Source of the DNA: Paenibacillus tritici
GTDB lineage: Bacteria > Bacillota > Bacilli > Paenibacillales > Paenibacillaceae
DNA length: 60,883 bases
Assembly: GCF_013204885.1 (NCBI RefSeq)
Contig: NZ_JABMKX010000028.1
Coordinates: 1 to 60,883 of the forward strand
Direction of reading: 5' to 3'
Part shown: piece by piece, positions 35,023 through 43,821 of the stretch
How positions within the stretch are numbered: the first letter of the stretch is position 1
Layout of the letters: each line of letters begins with the position of its first letter
Made by a program: the position numbers and the translations under genes
The notes under the pieces: model-generated
The model's input: only the letters and a program-made list of their open reading frames with translations
Databases searched by the model: none
What the model was told of the DNA's origin: nothing

Positions 35023-35988
35023 ATGTGGATGCTTTACCTGCTCGCGGTGCTGATTGTGGCTGCCGGAGGCGTGGGATATGCCGGTTATTATTTTTATGGA
35101 GTAGCCATTAAGCGCGCGCCCAAGGAATTCCTGGCGAAGACTCCCGATCTGAAGGTCGATCCGCCGGTAGCCGGTGCTTCGTGGGGTGAAGGGGCGGAGT
35201 GGGTGTCACGGCAGAGCTTCCGCACGGTGGAGCTGGTTTCGGAGGATGGCCTGAAGCTGCGGGGATATTACCTCGGATCTGAGCGGGCAGCAGGCCGGAC
35301 TGTAATTATAGCCCATGGATATTCCGGTAAAGCCAAGGACATGGGGGCCTCCGCCAAAAACTATTATGACAATCTGGGATACAACGTACTGCTGCCTGAT
35401 GCCAGGGGACATGGGGATAGTGAAGGGGATTACATCGGCTTCGGGTGGCCGGAGCGCCGTGATTATCTGAAGTGGATTGAATTTGTCCTGCAGGAGACCG
35501 GTCCGGCCGCGCAGATTGTGCTGCATGGCGTATCTATGGGTGGAGCCACGGTGCTGATGACTGCCGGTGAGGAGCTTCCTCCGCAGGTCAAGGCCGTTGT
35601 CGCCGATTGTGGTTATACCTCGGTTGAGGCACAGTTGTCCTACCAATTGCGGCGGATGTATCATCTGCCAAGCTTCCCGTTTGTGCCGAGTGCCAGTCTG
35701 GTGACCCGGATGAAGGCCGGTTATTCCTTCGGTGAAGCGTCTGCGCTGAATCAGGTACGCAAGGCCCGGGTGCCGATTCTGTTCATCCACGGAGATGCGG
35801 ATACCTTTGTGCCTTTTGCTATGATGAATGAGCTGTATGAGGCCTGCCAGAGCCCGAAGGAGAAGCTGGTGGTGCATGGAGCGGGGCATGGTCTTGCCTA
35901 TGATACGGATAAAAGCACATACATCCGCACAGTAGGCGAATTCGTGGAACGTTATGTACACAGCCCGGTAGCGGCTGAATTCATCTGA
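35023..35988 (+). CDS. Membrane-anchored alpha/beta hydrolase
   Basis: The 321-residue protein has one N-terminal membrane helix (LYLLAVLIVAAGGVGYAGYYFYG). The hydrolase fold has the oxyanion segment IIAHGYSGKAKDM, the nucleophile elbow HGVSMGGATV (Ser near residue 179), DARGHGDS, Asp in FIHGDADTFVPF and His in VHGAGHGLAYD. It resembles YqkD/Bem46-like hydrolases of unknown substrate. ATG 35023 is chosen because GGGGG stands 7-8 bases upstream; the frame is open from 34990. Confidence 0.88.
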   Translation: MWMLYLLAVLIVAAGGVGYAGYYFYGVAIKRAPKEFLAKTPDLKVDPPVAGASWGEGAEWVSRQSFRTVELVSEDGLKLRGYYLGSERAAGRTVIIAHGYSGKAKDMGASAKNYYDNLGYNVLLPDARGHGDSEGDYIGFGWPERRDYLKWIEFVLQETGPAAQIVLHGVSMGGATVLMTAGEELPPQVKAVVADCGYTSVEAQLSYQLRRMYHLPSFPFVPSASLVTRMKAGYSFGEASALNQVRKARVPILFIHGDADTFVPFAMMNELYEACQSPKEKLVVHGAGHGLAYDTDKSTYIRTVGEFVERYVHSPVAAEFI

Positions 35989-36009
35989 TACAAGCCCCAG
36001 AACGTAGAC

Positions 36010-36044
36010 GCGCCCGATATCCGTAAGTAACGGTTATCGGGCGC
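36010..36044. other. Hairpin after the hydrolase gene
   Basis: GCGCCCGATA pairs perfectly with TATCGGGCGC around CCGTAAGTAACGG, which itself pairs. There is no T-run, so it is a weak terminator or an mRNA 3' stabiliser. Confidence 0.6.
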
Positions 36045-36483
36045 TAATTATGTTCCACACATGGAGCCTTTCCCCAGAACAGGGAAGCAGCACGCCATGT
36101 CTTATCGGTATATTAATCCCCCGCCGTCTGTGAGCAAGACGGGTGTCGTTATTCCTTGTTATTTCCAGCAGCCGTGTGGCGAGAATAATCCTTCCAATAC
36201 GACAAAAGCCCTACCTCTCTTTTGTCCTTGCGGCTCCGTGGCCGCGCCAGTGTGAATCGGAATGCTATGTTCGAATTTAATCTCATAAAAGGGATAAGTA
36301 CTGCAAGAAAACGTAAGATATTGTGTCCAAACCGCCGATAATATAGACAAGTGATTCATCGGCCTGACATCTTCTTGATGGGGATAAACATACTCGAAAA
36401 CAAATATTATTTTATTATAGCATGGACTTTATATAAATGCAAATGAATATTGGGCTGAGACCGGGACGGAAATGAGGGGACAG
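36045..36483. other. Spacer without a supported gene
   Basis: A 64-codon frame at 36061-36255 and its antisense have no ribosome binding site and a low-complexity product. Near 36400-36430 the sequence is AT-rich (TATTATTTTATTATAG) and probably holds the promoter of the HD-GYP gene, but I cannot fix the hexamers. Confidence 0.5.
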
Positions 36484-38010
36484 ATGAGACTATACAGAAG
36501 CTTTTTGAGGAATCAGATCCGGAACTATATATTCGGCTCTACAGTAGCTGTGCTGGCAGTAGGGAGTTTGCTTATGTTATCTTCCCTGGAGATCAGCCGC
36601 GTGGAGTTTTTGCGACTGCTGCTTGTGCTTGTTGTTTCCTTTATGATCATGGCAGCTATAGAGATTACTGTCTTTCTTAAACAGATCAGGCCCATAAGGA
36701 CCGCATTGTATGAAGAGAACATTACACTATCCATGCTCGAAGAAGCCTATCTGCATACGCACCAGCTGCCCAAACGGGCCATTCAGCGGATTATGGGGCC
36801 GCATCTGCTCGGATTATCTCTGCCGGCGCTCCTCCTGACGTTCTGGATGATTTACAATGGCTGGGTTACGTTCCCGTATGTCTATCTGGTGCTGGCTACC
36901 TGTTGTGCGGTGCTTGTAGCATGTATGCACGCGCTGATTGAATTCTTCCTGACCTGCACCGCCATTATTCCGCTGATCAAAGAATTCAGAAACCTTGCAC
37001 TGGAGCGGTATGGCGTGGATTTTTCCCTGGAGGGCCATGTGTTTGTGCCCATTCGTCCCAAATTTCTGGTCAGCTGTATGCTGATCGGCACCTTCCCGCT
37101 GTTTCTGTTTATTATGGCCACACACATCCGCCTGAACGGCGATGGGGATTCTATAGTCGTAGTCGGACTTCAGAGCTACTGGGCCTGGGCGGGGATGGTG
37201 CTGCTGATCGGTACGTTGTTCTCCTCCATCGCGGCATGGCTGCTCACCAAAAGTGTTCAGCATCCGATTAATGAGCTGTATCAAGCGATGAACCAGGTGA
37301 AGGACGGACACCTTGTTCAGGTGCAGGATGAGTATTCTGATGAATTCTCCAAGCTGGTAGCAGGCTTCAATATGATGGTCCGCGGGCTGCAGGCCCGGGA
37401 GCAACAGAGCCGGCAGCTGCTGGACAGCTACTTCTCCACCCTCGCAGTGGCACTGGATGCCCGGGACTCTTATACGGCCGGACACTCGCTCCGGGTAGCT
37501 GAGTATTCGGTTATTATTGGACAGCTGGCCGGACTGAGGGGTCAGGAACTTGATGATCTGCGGAAGTCTGCCCTGCTGCATGATATTGGCAAGATCGGGG
37601 TGAGAGACAGTATCCTGTTCAAGGAAGAAGCCCTTACGGATGAGGAATTCCTCCAGATTCAGAGTCATACTATGCTGGGGGAGAATATTCTGCGGCAGAT
37701 TGAACCGGCAGAGAAGATGGCACCCTATCTGGGCGGGGTCCGCTCTCACCATGAGCGTTATGACGGCCGGGGCTACCCGGACGGTCTTGCCGGTACGAAT
37801 ATTCCGTTGCACGGCCGGATTATCGCTGTGGCGGATGCATATGATGCGATGACGTCCGACCGGCCTTACCGTAAAGGGATGGATCATGAACGGGCGCTGA
37901 GCATACTGGAGCAGGGCAGGGGCAGTCAATGGGACCCTGAATTCGCCGGATTATTCCTTGCTTACTTCGGACGGAAGCCGGAATCCCGCAAAGACGGTTA
38001 TCCCGCTTAA
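36484..38010 (+). CDS. Membrane HD-GYP domain protein (c-di-GMP phosphodiesterase)
   Basis: The 508-residue protein has about six N-terminal membrane helices arranged in pairs (to about residue 260), a HAMP linker (PINELYQAMNQVKDGHLVQV), a short coiled coil and a C-terminal HD-GYP domain. Catalytic HD is at residues 366-367 (LLHDIGKIG) and the GYP signature is RGYPDG with upstream HHERYD. HD-GYP enzymes hydrolyse c-di-GMP to pGpG or GMP. The start could also be ATG 36472. Its presence 2.4 kb from a c-di-GMP-riboswitch-controlled adhesin is suggestive but not proof of a link. Confidence 0.9.
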   Translation: MRLYRSFLRNQIRNYIFGSTVAVLAVGSLLMLSSLEISRVEFLRLLLVLVVSFMIMAAIEITVFLKQIRPIRTALYEENITLSMLEEAYLHTHQLPKRAIQRIMGPHLLGLSLPALLLTFWMIYNGWVTFPYVYLVLATCCAVLVACMHALIEFFLTCTAIIPLIKEFRNLALERYGVDFSLEGHVFVPIRPKFLVSCMLIGTFPLFLFIMATHIRLNGDGDSIVVVGLQSYWAWAGMVLLIGTLFSSIAAWLLTKSVQHPINELYQAMNQVKDGHLVQVQDEYSDEFSKLVAGFNMMVRGLQAREQQSRQLLDSYFSTLAVALDARDSYTAGHSLRVAEYSVIIGQLAGLRGQELDDLRKSALLHDIGKIGVRDSILFKEEALTDEEFLQIQSHTMLGENILRQIEPAEKMAPYLGGVRSHHERYDGRGYPDGLAGTNIPLHGRIIAVADAYDAMTSDRPYRKGMDHERALSILEQGRGSQWDPEFAGLFLAYFGRKPESRKDGYPA

Positions 38011-38157
38011 ATAGGATAAAGGTGCCGGGACAGCGGTAATCTTAATAAATGGGTTGTCAGCAAAGCGGCCGCTATCCAGTTTATGGAGGTTCGCTTCGCT
38101 TTCCCGTGCCTATTTTGTGAACTGCCGTTGAAATACGACAATTAACGACCACATTCA

Positions 38158-38186
38158 TTGAAGGATTGAAGACGGACCGTTATAAT
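38158..38186 (+). promoter_or_regulatory. Promoter of the eetAB-ecf cluster
   Basis: TTGAAG (38158-38163), a 17-bp spacer and a perfect TATAAT (38181-38186) lie 42 bp before eetA. No Fnr-type palindrome is seen next to it, unlike at pplA. Confidence 0.7.
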
Positions 38187-38227
38187 TATTAAGTCTGGAT
38201 TTTAATTAAAAAATAAGGGAGATTTCT

Positions 38228-38617
38228 ATGAAACGCGCAGATGTGCTGCTGATTTCTATTGTTCTGATTGCTGCGCTCGCTTTTCTGGTGCCGAGATGGC
38301 TGTCTAATGATGCAGATAAGGGTGGGCCGGGCAAGGAACTCACGGCCAATATAACAGTAGATGGAAAGTTATTCAAAACGATAACACTTACCAAAGAAGA
38401 GCAGACTATTGAAGTCCGTACGGAGCGGGGCTATAACATTCTGAAGGTGTATGATTACGGGGTTGAGATGTTCGATGCGGATTGCCCCGATAAGGTGTGC
38501 CTTGGCTTCGGATTCATCACTCTGCCCAAGCAGACCATTGTCTGCCTTCCGCACCGGGTGTTAGTGGAGATCGCAAGTGCGGCCGGGGAGGATGAAGTAG
38601 ATGCCTATGTCCAGTAG
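38228..38617 (+). CDS. eetA: EetA-like NusG domain II protein
   Basis: The 129-residue protein has one N-terminal membrane helix (about 5-24) and an extracytoplasmic domain of the NusG domain II type (ITVDGKLFKTITLTKEE, YNILKVYDYGVEMFDADCPDKVCLGFGFI, TIVCLPHRVLVEI). Three Cys residues in that domain are notable. In Listeria the homologous EetA is encoded beside EetB and is needed for flavin-based electron transfer; its exact role is unknown. GGGAG precedes the ATG. The last 17 bp overlap the next gene, so the two proteins are translationally coupled. Confidence 0.87.
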   Translation: MKRADVLLISIVLIAALAFLVPRWLSNDADKGGPGKELTANITVDGKLFKTITLTKEEQTIEVRTERGYNILKVYDYGVEMFDADCPDKVCLGFGFITLPKQTIVCLPHRVLVEIASAAGEDEVDAYVQ

Positions 38618-39164
38618 TGAATCGGCCACAGCGCTGAAGCGGACCGTCATTATTGCCATATTTGCCGCGGTTGCCGTGGTGCTGAGTATTGTGGAGGCGC
38701 AGATCCCGCTCGCAGGAGTGGGACTGATGCCCGGGGCGAAGCTGGGCTTTGCCAATATTATGATTTTGACCTGCATTTACTTTTTGCGCGCACGCGATGT
38801 GTTTGTACTGGTTATCCTGAAGACGCTGCTGACCGCCTTCCTGCTCGGGACGCTGTCCAGCCTGCTGTTCAGCCTGTTCGGCTCACTGTTCAGCTTCATC
38901 GTTATGTACGCGCTGGTGAAGCTGGGCCGCAAAAAATTCAGTGTCATCGGCGTCAGCATTGCCGGCGGCCTGGCCCACAATACGGGCCAGCTGCTGGCGG
39001 CCTCATTCGTGTTCAATTCAACCAGTATCTTCTATTATCTGCCGATTCTGCTGATTACCGGGATTGTTACGGGGATTGCTGTCGGCTTCGCTGTCCGGTA
39101 CGTGGTAGACTCGTTATCCAAAATCTCCTTGTTTGAAGAGTTCCTGAACGGACCGGGTCATTAG
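38601..39164 (+). CDS. eetB: EetB-like ECF substrate-binding subunit (Gx transporter family)
   Basis: The 187-residue integral membrane protein has about six helices and belongs to the Hpre_diP_synt_I / Gx transporter family (LSIVEAQIPLAGVGLMPGAKLGFANIMIL is diagnostic). The old family name, heptaprenyl diphosphate synthase component I, is misleading. In Listeria EetB acts as an S subunit of an ECF complex that exports flavin for extracytoplasmic flavinylation. GGAGG lies 9 bases before ATG 38601; a second ATG two codons on is possible. ECF ATPase genes follow directly. Confidence 0.9.
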   Translation: MPMSSSESATALKRTVIIAIFAAVAVVLSIVEAQIPLAGVGLMPGAKLGFANIMILTCIYFLRARDVFVLVILKTLLTAFLLGTLSSLLFSLFGSLFSFIVMYALVKLGRKKFSVIGVSIAGGLAHNTGQLLAASFVFNSTSIFYYLPILLITGIVTGIAVGFAVRYVVDSLSKISLFEEFLNGPGH

Positions 39165-39183
39165 CTGCGGAAGGATGAGTAAC

Positions 39184-40050
39184 ATGAATCAAGCGAACAT
39201 AGAGACAAAGTCCGGTACGGAACCGGCAGTGATTGTACTTGAGGGAGTATCCTTCGGCTATGATCCGGAGCATCCGATTCTCCATGATATCAACGTGTCT
39301 ATCCCGCAGGGCCAGTGGTTGAGTATTGTAGGGCCCAACGGCTGCGGGAAATCGACACTGGTTAAGCTTCTGAATGCGCTGCTCCCGAAGAGTGCCGGCC
39401 TCATCTCTGTCTGCGGACATACACTGCAGGAAGAGACAATCCAGTCCATCCGGCAATGCATCGGGATGGTATTTCAGAATCCCGATAACCAGTTCATCGG
39501 GCAGACGGTAGAGGAAGACATCCTCTTCGGCCTGGAAGGCCTGTGCCTGCCCTATGAAGAGATGAAGGAGCGGCTGGATTACTATACCGGGAAGCTCGGC
39601 ATCGACCATCTGCTGTCCAAGCATCCCGGGGAGCTGTCGGGCGGACAGAAGCAGCGTGTAGCCATCGCCTCGATCCTTGCTATGAAGCCAGGCATCGTCA
39701 TCTTCGACGAGGCCTCTTCCATGTTGGACGAAGGCAGCCGCGACGAGCTTATGGGTATTCTGCGGGATATGCAGGCAGAGGGAAGCTATACGATTCTGCT
39801 GATTACCCATGATGCCGATGAGATTCTGGCATCGGACCGTGTGCTGGCCCTGCATGGCGGAAGCATAGCGGCGGATGTATCGCCTGCGGAGCTGTTCCGG
39901 GATGCTGAGCTGCTGGAACGATGCCATTTGCGGGAGCCCTACACCTGGCGTCTTGCCCGCGAACTGCAGAGCCGGGGAATTACGGTGGACGTACCCGCCA
40001 GCGAAAAGGAGCTTATAGACACACTATGGCCATACAACTACAGCAAGTAA
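39184..40050 (+). CDS. ecfA1: ECF transporter ATPase, EcfA1 type
   Basis: The 288-residue ABC ATPase has Walker A GPNGCGKST, Q-loop MVFQNPDNQFIGQTVEEDI (EcfA1 pattern), signature LSGGQKQRVAIAS, Walker B IVIFDEASSMLDE and the switch His in LLITHDADE. ATG 39184 has AAGGA at good distance; the ATG nine bases earlier is too close to it. It pairs with the following EcfA2-type ATPase. Its place between eetB and an EcfT-type gene suggests a dedicated energising module. Confidence 0.92.
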   Translation: MNQANIETKSGTEPAVIVLEGVSFGYDPEHPILHDINVSIPQGQWLSIVGPNGCGKSTLVKLLNALLPKSAGLISVCGHTLQEETIQSIRQCIGMVFQNPDNQFIGQTVEEDILFGLEGLCLPYEEMKERLDYYTGKLGIDHLLSKHPGELSGGQKQRVAIASILAMKPGIVIFDEASSMLDEGSRDELMGILRDMQAEGSYTILLITHDADEILASDRVLALHGGSIAADVSPAELFRDAELLERCHLREPYTWRLARELQSRGITVDVPASEKELIDTLWPYNYSK

Positions 40051-40928
40051 GCTACACGTATGCCGACCGCAGCATGTGGAGGCAGACGGCGCTGCACGGG
40101 ATTAATCTGAATATTGCCAAGGGGTCGCTGACGGGGATTGCCGGAGCAACGGGCTCCGGCAAATCTACCCTGCTCCAGCTGTTCAACGGCATCCTCAAGC
40201 CGACGGAAGGCACGGTGCAGGTGCTGGATGTAACCATAACAGCAGGGGAGAAATCCCCGAAGCTGCTTCCGCTGCGCCGGAGGGTGGGCCTGGTCTTCCA
40301 ATTCCCGGAGCAGCAGATGTTCGAGGATACGGTGGAGAAGGATATCTGCTTCGGGCCGCTTAACTTCGGCTTCACGCTGGAGGAGGCCAAGGAGCGGGCA
40401 CGGAAAGCGATGACCGACATGGGGCTGGATCTTGCCCTGCTGGAGCGGAATCCCTTCCGCCTTAGCGGAGGGCAGATGCGCAAGGCCGCCATTGCTTCGG
40501 TGCTGGCGATGGACCCGGACATCGTTGTGCTGGATGAGCCCACAGCGACGCTGGACCCGGTCAGCCGCGCGGAGCTGATCGCGCTGCTGGAGCGGCTGTG
40601 CCGCGAGCAGGGCCGGACGATCATCATCGTGACGCACCGGATGGATGAGCTGCTGCCGTATGCCGACAGCTGGGCCCTGCTCAAGGGAGGCGAGCTCGCC
40701 TTCCAGGGCAGCGGCCAAGAGCTGGCCGCTGATCCGGCGATTCTGGAGCGCTGCGGACTGACCATTCCGCAGTCTCTCCGGTACTGGCAGGCCGTCTCGA
40801 CGCGCTTCGGCCTGGGCACAGAGAAGCCGCTCCTGACGGCAGAGGCCCTTGCGGAACGGATCGCTGCCGTGCTCGAAGAGCGTAAGAATGCCGCCGGAAC
40901 GGAAGAAATGGGGAGTGGCCATGAATGA
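40026..40928 (+). CDS. ecfA2: ECF transporter ATPase, EcfA2 type
   Basis: The 300-residue ABC ATPase has Walker A GATGSGKST, Q-loop LVFQFPEQQMFEDTVEKDICFG (EcfA2 pattern), signature LSGGQMRKAAIAS, Walker B IVVLDEPTATLDP and switch His IIIVTHRMDE. The start ATG lies inside the end of ecfA1 (25-bp overlap), consistent with equal synthesis of the two ATPases; the longer open frame upstream has no site. The C-terminal tail of about 50 residues is family-typical. Confidence 0.92.
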   Translation: MAIQLQQVSYTYADRSMWRQTALHGINLNIAKGSLTGIAGATGSGKSTLLQLFNGILKPTEGTVQVLDVTITAGEKSPKLLPLRRRVGLVFQFPEQQMFEDTVEKDICFGPLNFGFTLEEAKERARKAMTDMGLDLALLERNPFRLSGGQMRKAAIASVLAMDPDIVVLDEPTATLDPVSRAELIALLERLCREQGRTIIIVTHRMDELLPYADSWALLKGGELAFQGSGQELAADPAILERCGLTIPQSLRYWQAVSTRFGLGTEKPLLTAEALAERIAAVLEERKNAAGTEEMGSGHE

Positions 40929-41712
40929 GCGTCTGCTGCTGGGACGCAGCATTGATACGGGCTCCTGGGTCCATAAGCTGGACCCCCGGTCCAAAATCAC
41001 CGGGATGCTGCTCTACGTAGCTATCATCCTGCTATCTACTTCCTGGATGGCGATGGGGCTGCTCGCAGTGTTCTCCCTCCTTGTGATGGCGACGACCCGC
41101 ATCCCGCTTAAATATTTCATTAAGGCTGCGAAGCCTCTGCGTTATCTGATGTTATTCATCTTCATCGTCCAAGCACTGTCCGTGAAGAGCGGGGATGTGC
41201 TGTGGTCGCTGGGCTCCTTCTCACTGTATGAGGGGGGCTTGCGGCTCGGGGCATTTTCGGTGATCCGCATGTTGTTCCTGCTGACCTTCACGGCTCTGCT
41301 GACCTTCACCACGACCCCGGGCAAGCTGAACCAGGGACTCGAAGGGGTACTCGCTCCGTTCAAGAAGCTGGGGCTGTCCCCGGACCGGATCACGCTGATG
41401 ATCAGCATTGCGCTGAGATTCATCCCGACGATCCTGGATGAGGCGCAGATTATCCTGAAGGCGCAGGCCTCGCGGGGCGCCGATCTGAAGGAACTGCCCC
41501 TGAAGGAGAAGGCGCGGATGCTTGTCTCGCTGCTGGTTCCGGTCATCGCCAGCGCTTTCCGGCGGGCCCAGGACCTTGTGTATTCCATGGAAGCCCGGGG
41601 CTTCCGCATGGATGCGCCGCGCAGCCGGTATCACCGCCTCAGGTGGGGCGCGGCGGATACGCTTTTTGTTGCTATGTTCATTGCTCTCGGAATTGCAGTA
41701 GCATTATTGTAA
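40921..41712 (+). CDS. fmnA: ECF transmembrane subunit, EcfT/FmnA type
   Basis: The 263-residue membrane protein has about five helices and the two coupling motifs with Ala-Arg-Gly or Ser-Arg-Gly (AQASRGADLKELPLKEK and YSMEARGFR). It overlaps ecfA2 by 8 bp. By context (eetB, two ATPases) it is the scaffold of a flavin-exporting ECF complex and probably the FmnA equivalent; by sequence alone it could be any EcfT. Start ATG 40921 has GGGGAG upstream. Confidence 0.8.
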   Translation: MNERLLLGRSIDTGSWVHKLDPRSKITGMLLYVAIILLSTSWMAMGLLAVFSLLVMATTRIPLKYFIKAAKPLRYLMLFIFIVQALSVKSGDVLWSLGSFSLYEGGLRLGAFSVIRMLFLLTFTALLTFTTTPGKLNQGLEGVLAPFKKLGLSPDRITLMISIALRFIPTILDEAQIILKAQASRGADLKELPLKEKARMLVSLLVPVIASAFRRAQDLVYSMEARGFRMDAPRSRYHRLRWGAADTLFVAMFIALGIAVALL

Positions 41713-41733
41713 GACATTTAGGAGGATACGGAA

Positions 41734-43659
41734 ATGGCACGTTATTTTAATGGTAAAGAGGTTGAATTATTGGCGCCTGCGGGAACCTTCGAGATCTTCA
41801 AGGCGGTTATAGAATCGAAGTGTGATGCGGTGTATTTCGGCGGTCCGGTGCTGAATATGAGAATGATGCGCAAGGGCTACAACCTGAGTCATGAGGAGAT
41901 TATCGAGGCTGTATCTATCGCCCACAAGCTGGATAAAAAAGTATACGTTACCGTAAACAATCTGTTCAGCGAAGAAGATGTGGAAGAGGCCAGAGAGTAC
42001 CTGCAGTTTCTGGACGGCGCCCGTCCGGATGCGCTGATCGTGCAGGATATGGCGGTGCTGGAGCTGATCCGCGGGATGGAGCTGAGTGTTCCGGTTCACG
42101 CTTCGGTTATGATGAATGTGCATAATCTGGAGATGATCCACGCACTGAAGGAGCTTGGCGTCAGCCGGGTCGTTACCTCGCGTGAGATGGATCTGCAGAC
42201 AGCGAAGCTGCTTGGACGCCAGAGCGGAATGGAGCTGGAATATTTCATCCATGGTGATATGTGTTCGGTGCACGGGGCGAACTGCTATTTCAGCTCCCAG
42301 GTGTTCGGGATGAGCAGCAACCGGGGCAAATGCATGAAGCCTTGCCGCTGGGATTACCGGATCAAGCGTGACGGCTACATCTTCCCTGCGGAATATCCGC
42401 TGGCGGTGAAGGATATGTTCATGTATGAGCATCTTCCGGAGCTGATCGAATCGGGCATTACCTCCTTCAAAATCGAAGGCCGGATGCGCGATAAAGAATT
42501 CATGGTGATGCTGTCCAACAGCTACGGCGATGCGATTGACCGTTATATTGATGATCCGCTGGGCTTTGACCGTACCTTGGATTCCAAAGAGCTGTACAAC
42601 AACCGCAAACGTGATTTCTCGACCGCTTATGCTTTTGGCAGACCGGGGTTGACCAATATTAACCGCCGCTATGAAGGGACAGGCAAGTTCTATAGCACCG
42701 GCAAAGTGTTCAGTACGCCGACTGCAGAACGTGAGCTGTCCGGGGAACGGGTAATGGAGCTGCGCAAGCGTCTGGCTGAAGATAAGCGCAGTAAGCAGAT
42801 CAAGCCTGAGCTGGCCGTGCGCGTGAATAATATGCAGCAGGCGCGTCTCGTCCTGGAGATGGGGGTAGATAGCTTGTATCTGCCGGGTGATGTGTTTGAG
42901 CCGGACCGTCCTTTTACGAAGCAGGATATTAAGGAGCTTGGAGCAATAAAAGGCCTGACCAAGCTGTATCTGGGCATGCCGCGCATGATGACGGAGCTGC
43001 ATTTTGACCAATATGATCATTTGCTGAACGGGGAGAGGCTGCCGATTGACGGCCTGATGATTACCAACCTGGGCGCGATCCGCCGCTACCGCGGAACCGG
43101 TTATCCGATGATTGGCGATGCCAGCTTGAATGTGTACAACCACTTGTCTGCCGGATTGTATGCCGGACTCGGACTTACGAAGCTTACGGTCTCACCGGAG
43201 ATGACTCTGGAGCATTTCGCCTCCTTCACCTCGCGCAGTGAGCTGCCGCTGGAGGTTGTGGTGCACGGAACGCCGGCGCTGATGTATATGGAGCATGATC
43301 TGTATGAGAACACCGAGGTGATGGAGCCGATCGGGGAAGAAGACAACCAGTTTGTCCGCAATAGTGTGCTGGTGCTCAAAACGGATAAGGGCGAGAACCC
43401 GGTCTACCGTGACCAATACGGCCGCTGCCACCTGCTGTTTGCCAAAGAGCTGTGTTATCTGCCGATGCTTGGGGAGATGATGGGACTGGGTATTGCCAGC
43501 TTCCGTATTGAAGGGGCCACATACAGCACGGAAGAGCTGCGTACGATCATTGCTGCTTACCAGGCGGCGATTCACGGAACGAAGCTGGAGGATGATCTGC
43601 TGGGCGGACTGAAGCCGTTATATGCGGGATACACCCTGGGCTCACTGCAATTTAACTGA
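41734..43659 (+). CDS. U32 family protein (RlhA/TrhP-like)
   Basis: The 641-residue protein has the U32 core: VELLAPAGTFEIFKAVIESKCDAVYFGG at the start and the family signature ELEYFIHGDMCSVHGANCYFSS, then RGKCMKPCRW with Cys residues that may bind an iron-sulfur cluster. C-terminal regions extend it to the size of RlhA-type proteins. Known relatives use prephenate for hydroxylation of tRNA or 23S rRNA, not proteolysis. AGGAGG precedes the ATG. It follows the EcfT gene by 21 bp, so it appears to be in the same transcript as the EET genes, which is unexpected. Confidence 0.9.
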   Translation: MARYFNGKEVELLAPAGTFEIFKAVIESKCDAVYFGGPVLNMRMMRKGYNLSHEEIIEAVSIAHKLDKKVYVTVNNLFSEEDVEEAREYLQFLDGARPDALIVQDMAVLELIRGMELSVPVHASVMMNVHNLEMIHALKELGVSRVVTSREMDLQTAKLLGRQSGMELEYFIHGDMCSVHGANCYFSSQVFGMSSNRGKCMKPCRWDYRIKRDGYIFPAEYPLAVKDMFMYEHLPELIESGITSFKIEGRMRDKEFMVMLSNSYGDAIDRYIDDPLGFDRTLDSKELYNNRKRDFSTAYAFGRPGLTNINRRYEGTGKFYSTGKVFSTPTAERELSGERVMELRKRLAEDKRSKQIKPELAVRVNNMQQARLVLEMGVDSLYLPGDVFEPDRPFTKQDIKELGAIKGLTKLYLGMPRMMTELHFDQYDHLLNGERLPIDGLMITNLGAIRRYRGTGYPMIGDASLNVYNHLSAGLYAGLGLTKLTVSPEMTLEHFASFTSRSELPLEVVVHGTPALMYMEHDLYENTEVMEPIGEEDNQFVRNSVLVLKTDKGENPVYRDQYGRCHLLFAKELCYLPMLGEMMGLGIASFRIEGATYSTEELRTIIAAYQAAIHGTKLEDDLLGGLKPLYAGYTLGSLQFN

Positions 43660-43821
43660 ACATAATTCAATTTTAAAATAATGCGGTGACAGGTTATAAT
43701 AAGGTCATATTGTGCAATTATAAGTTATTTTTTTCACAAACCTATGAATTAATTAGTAGAGAGTATCCGATTTGTGGATTCGCATCTTGGATGACCGGCA
43801 ATGGAAAGCGAGGGAACCTTC

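Noticed and set aside
36061..36255. Frame of 64 codons between the hydrolase and HD-GYP genes
   Set aside because: No ribosome binding site and unconvincing amino-acid composition.
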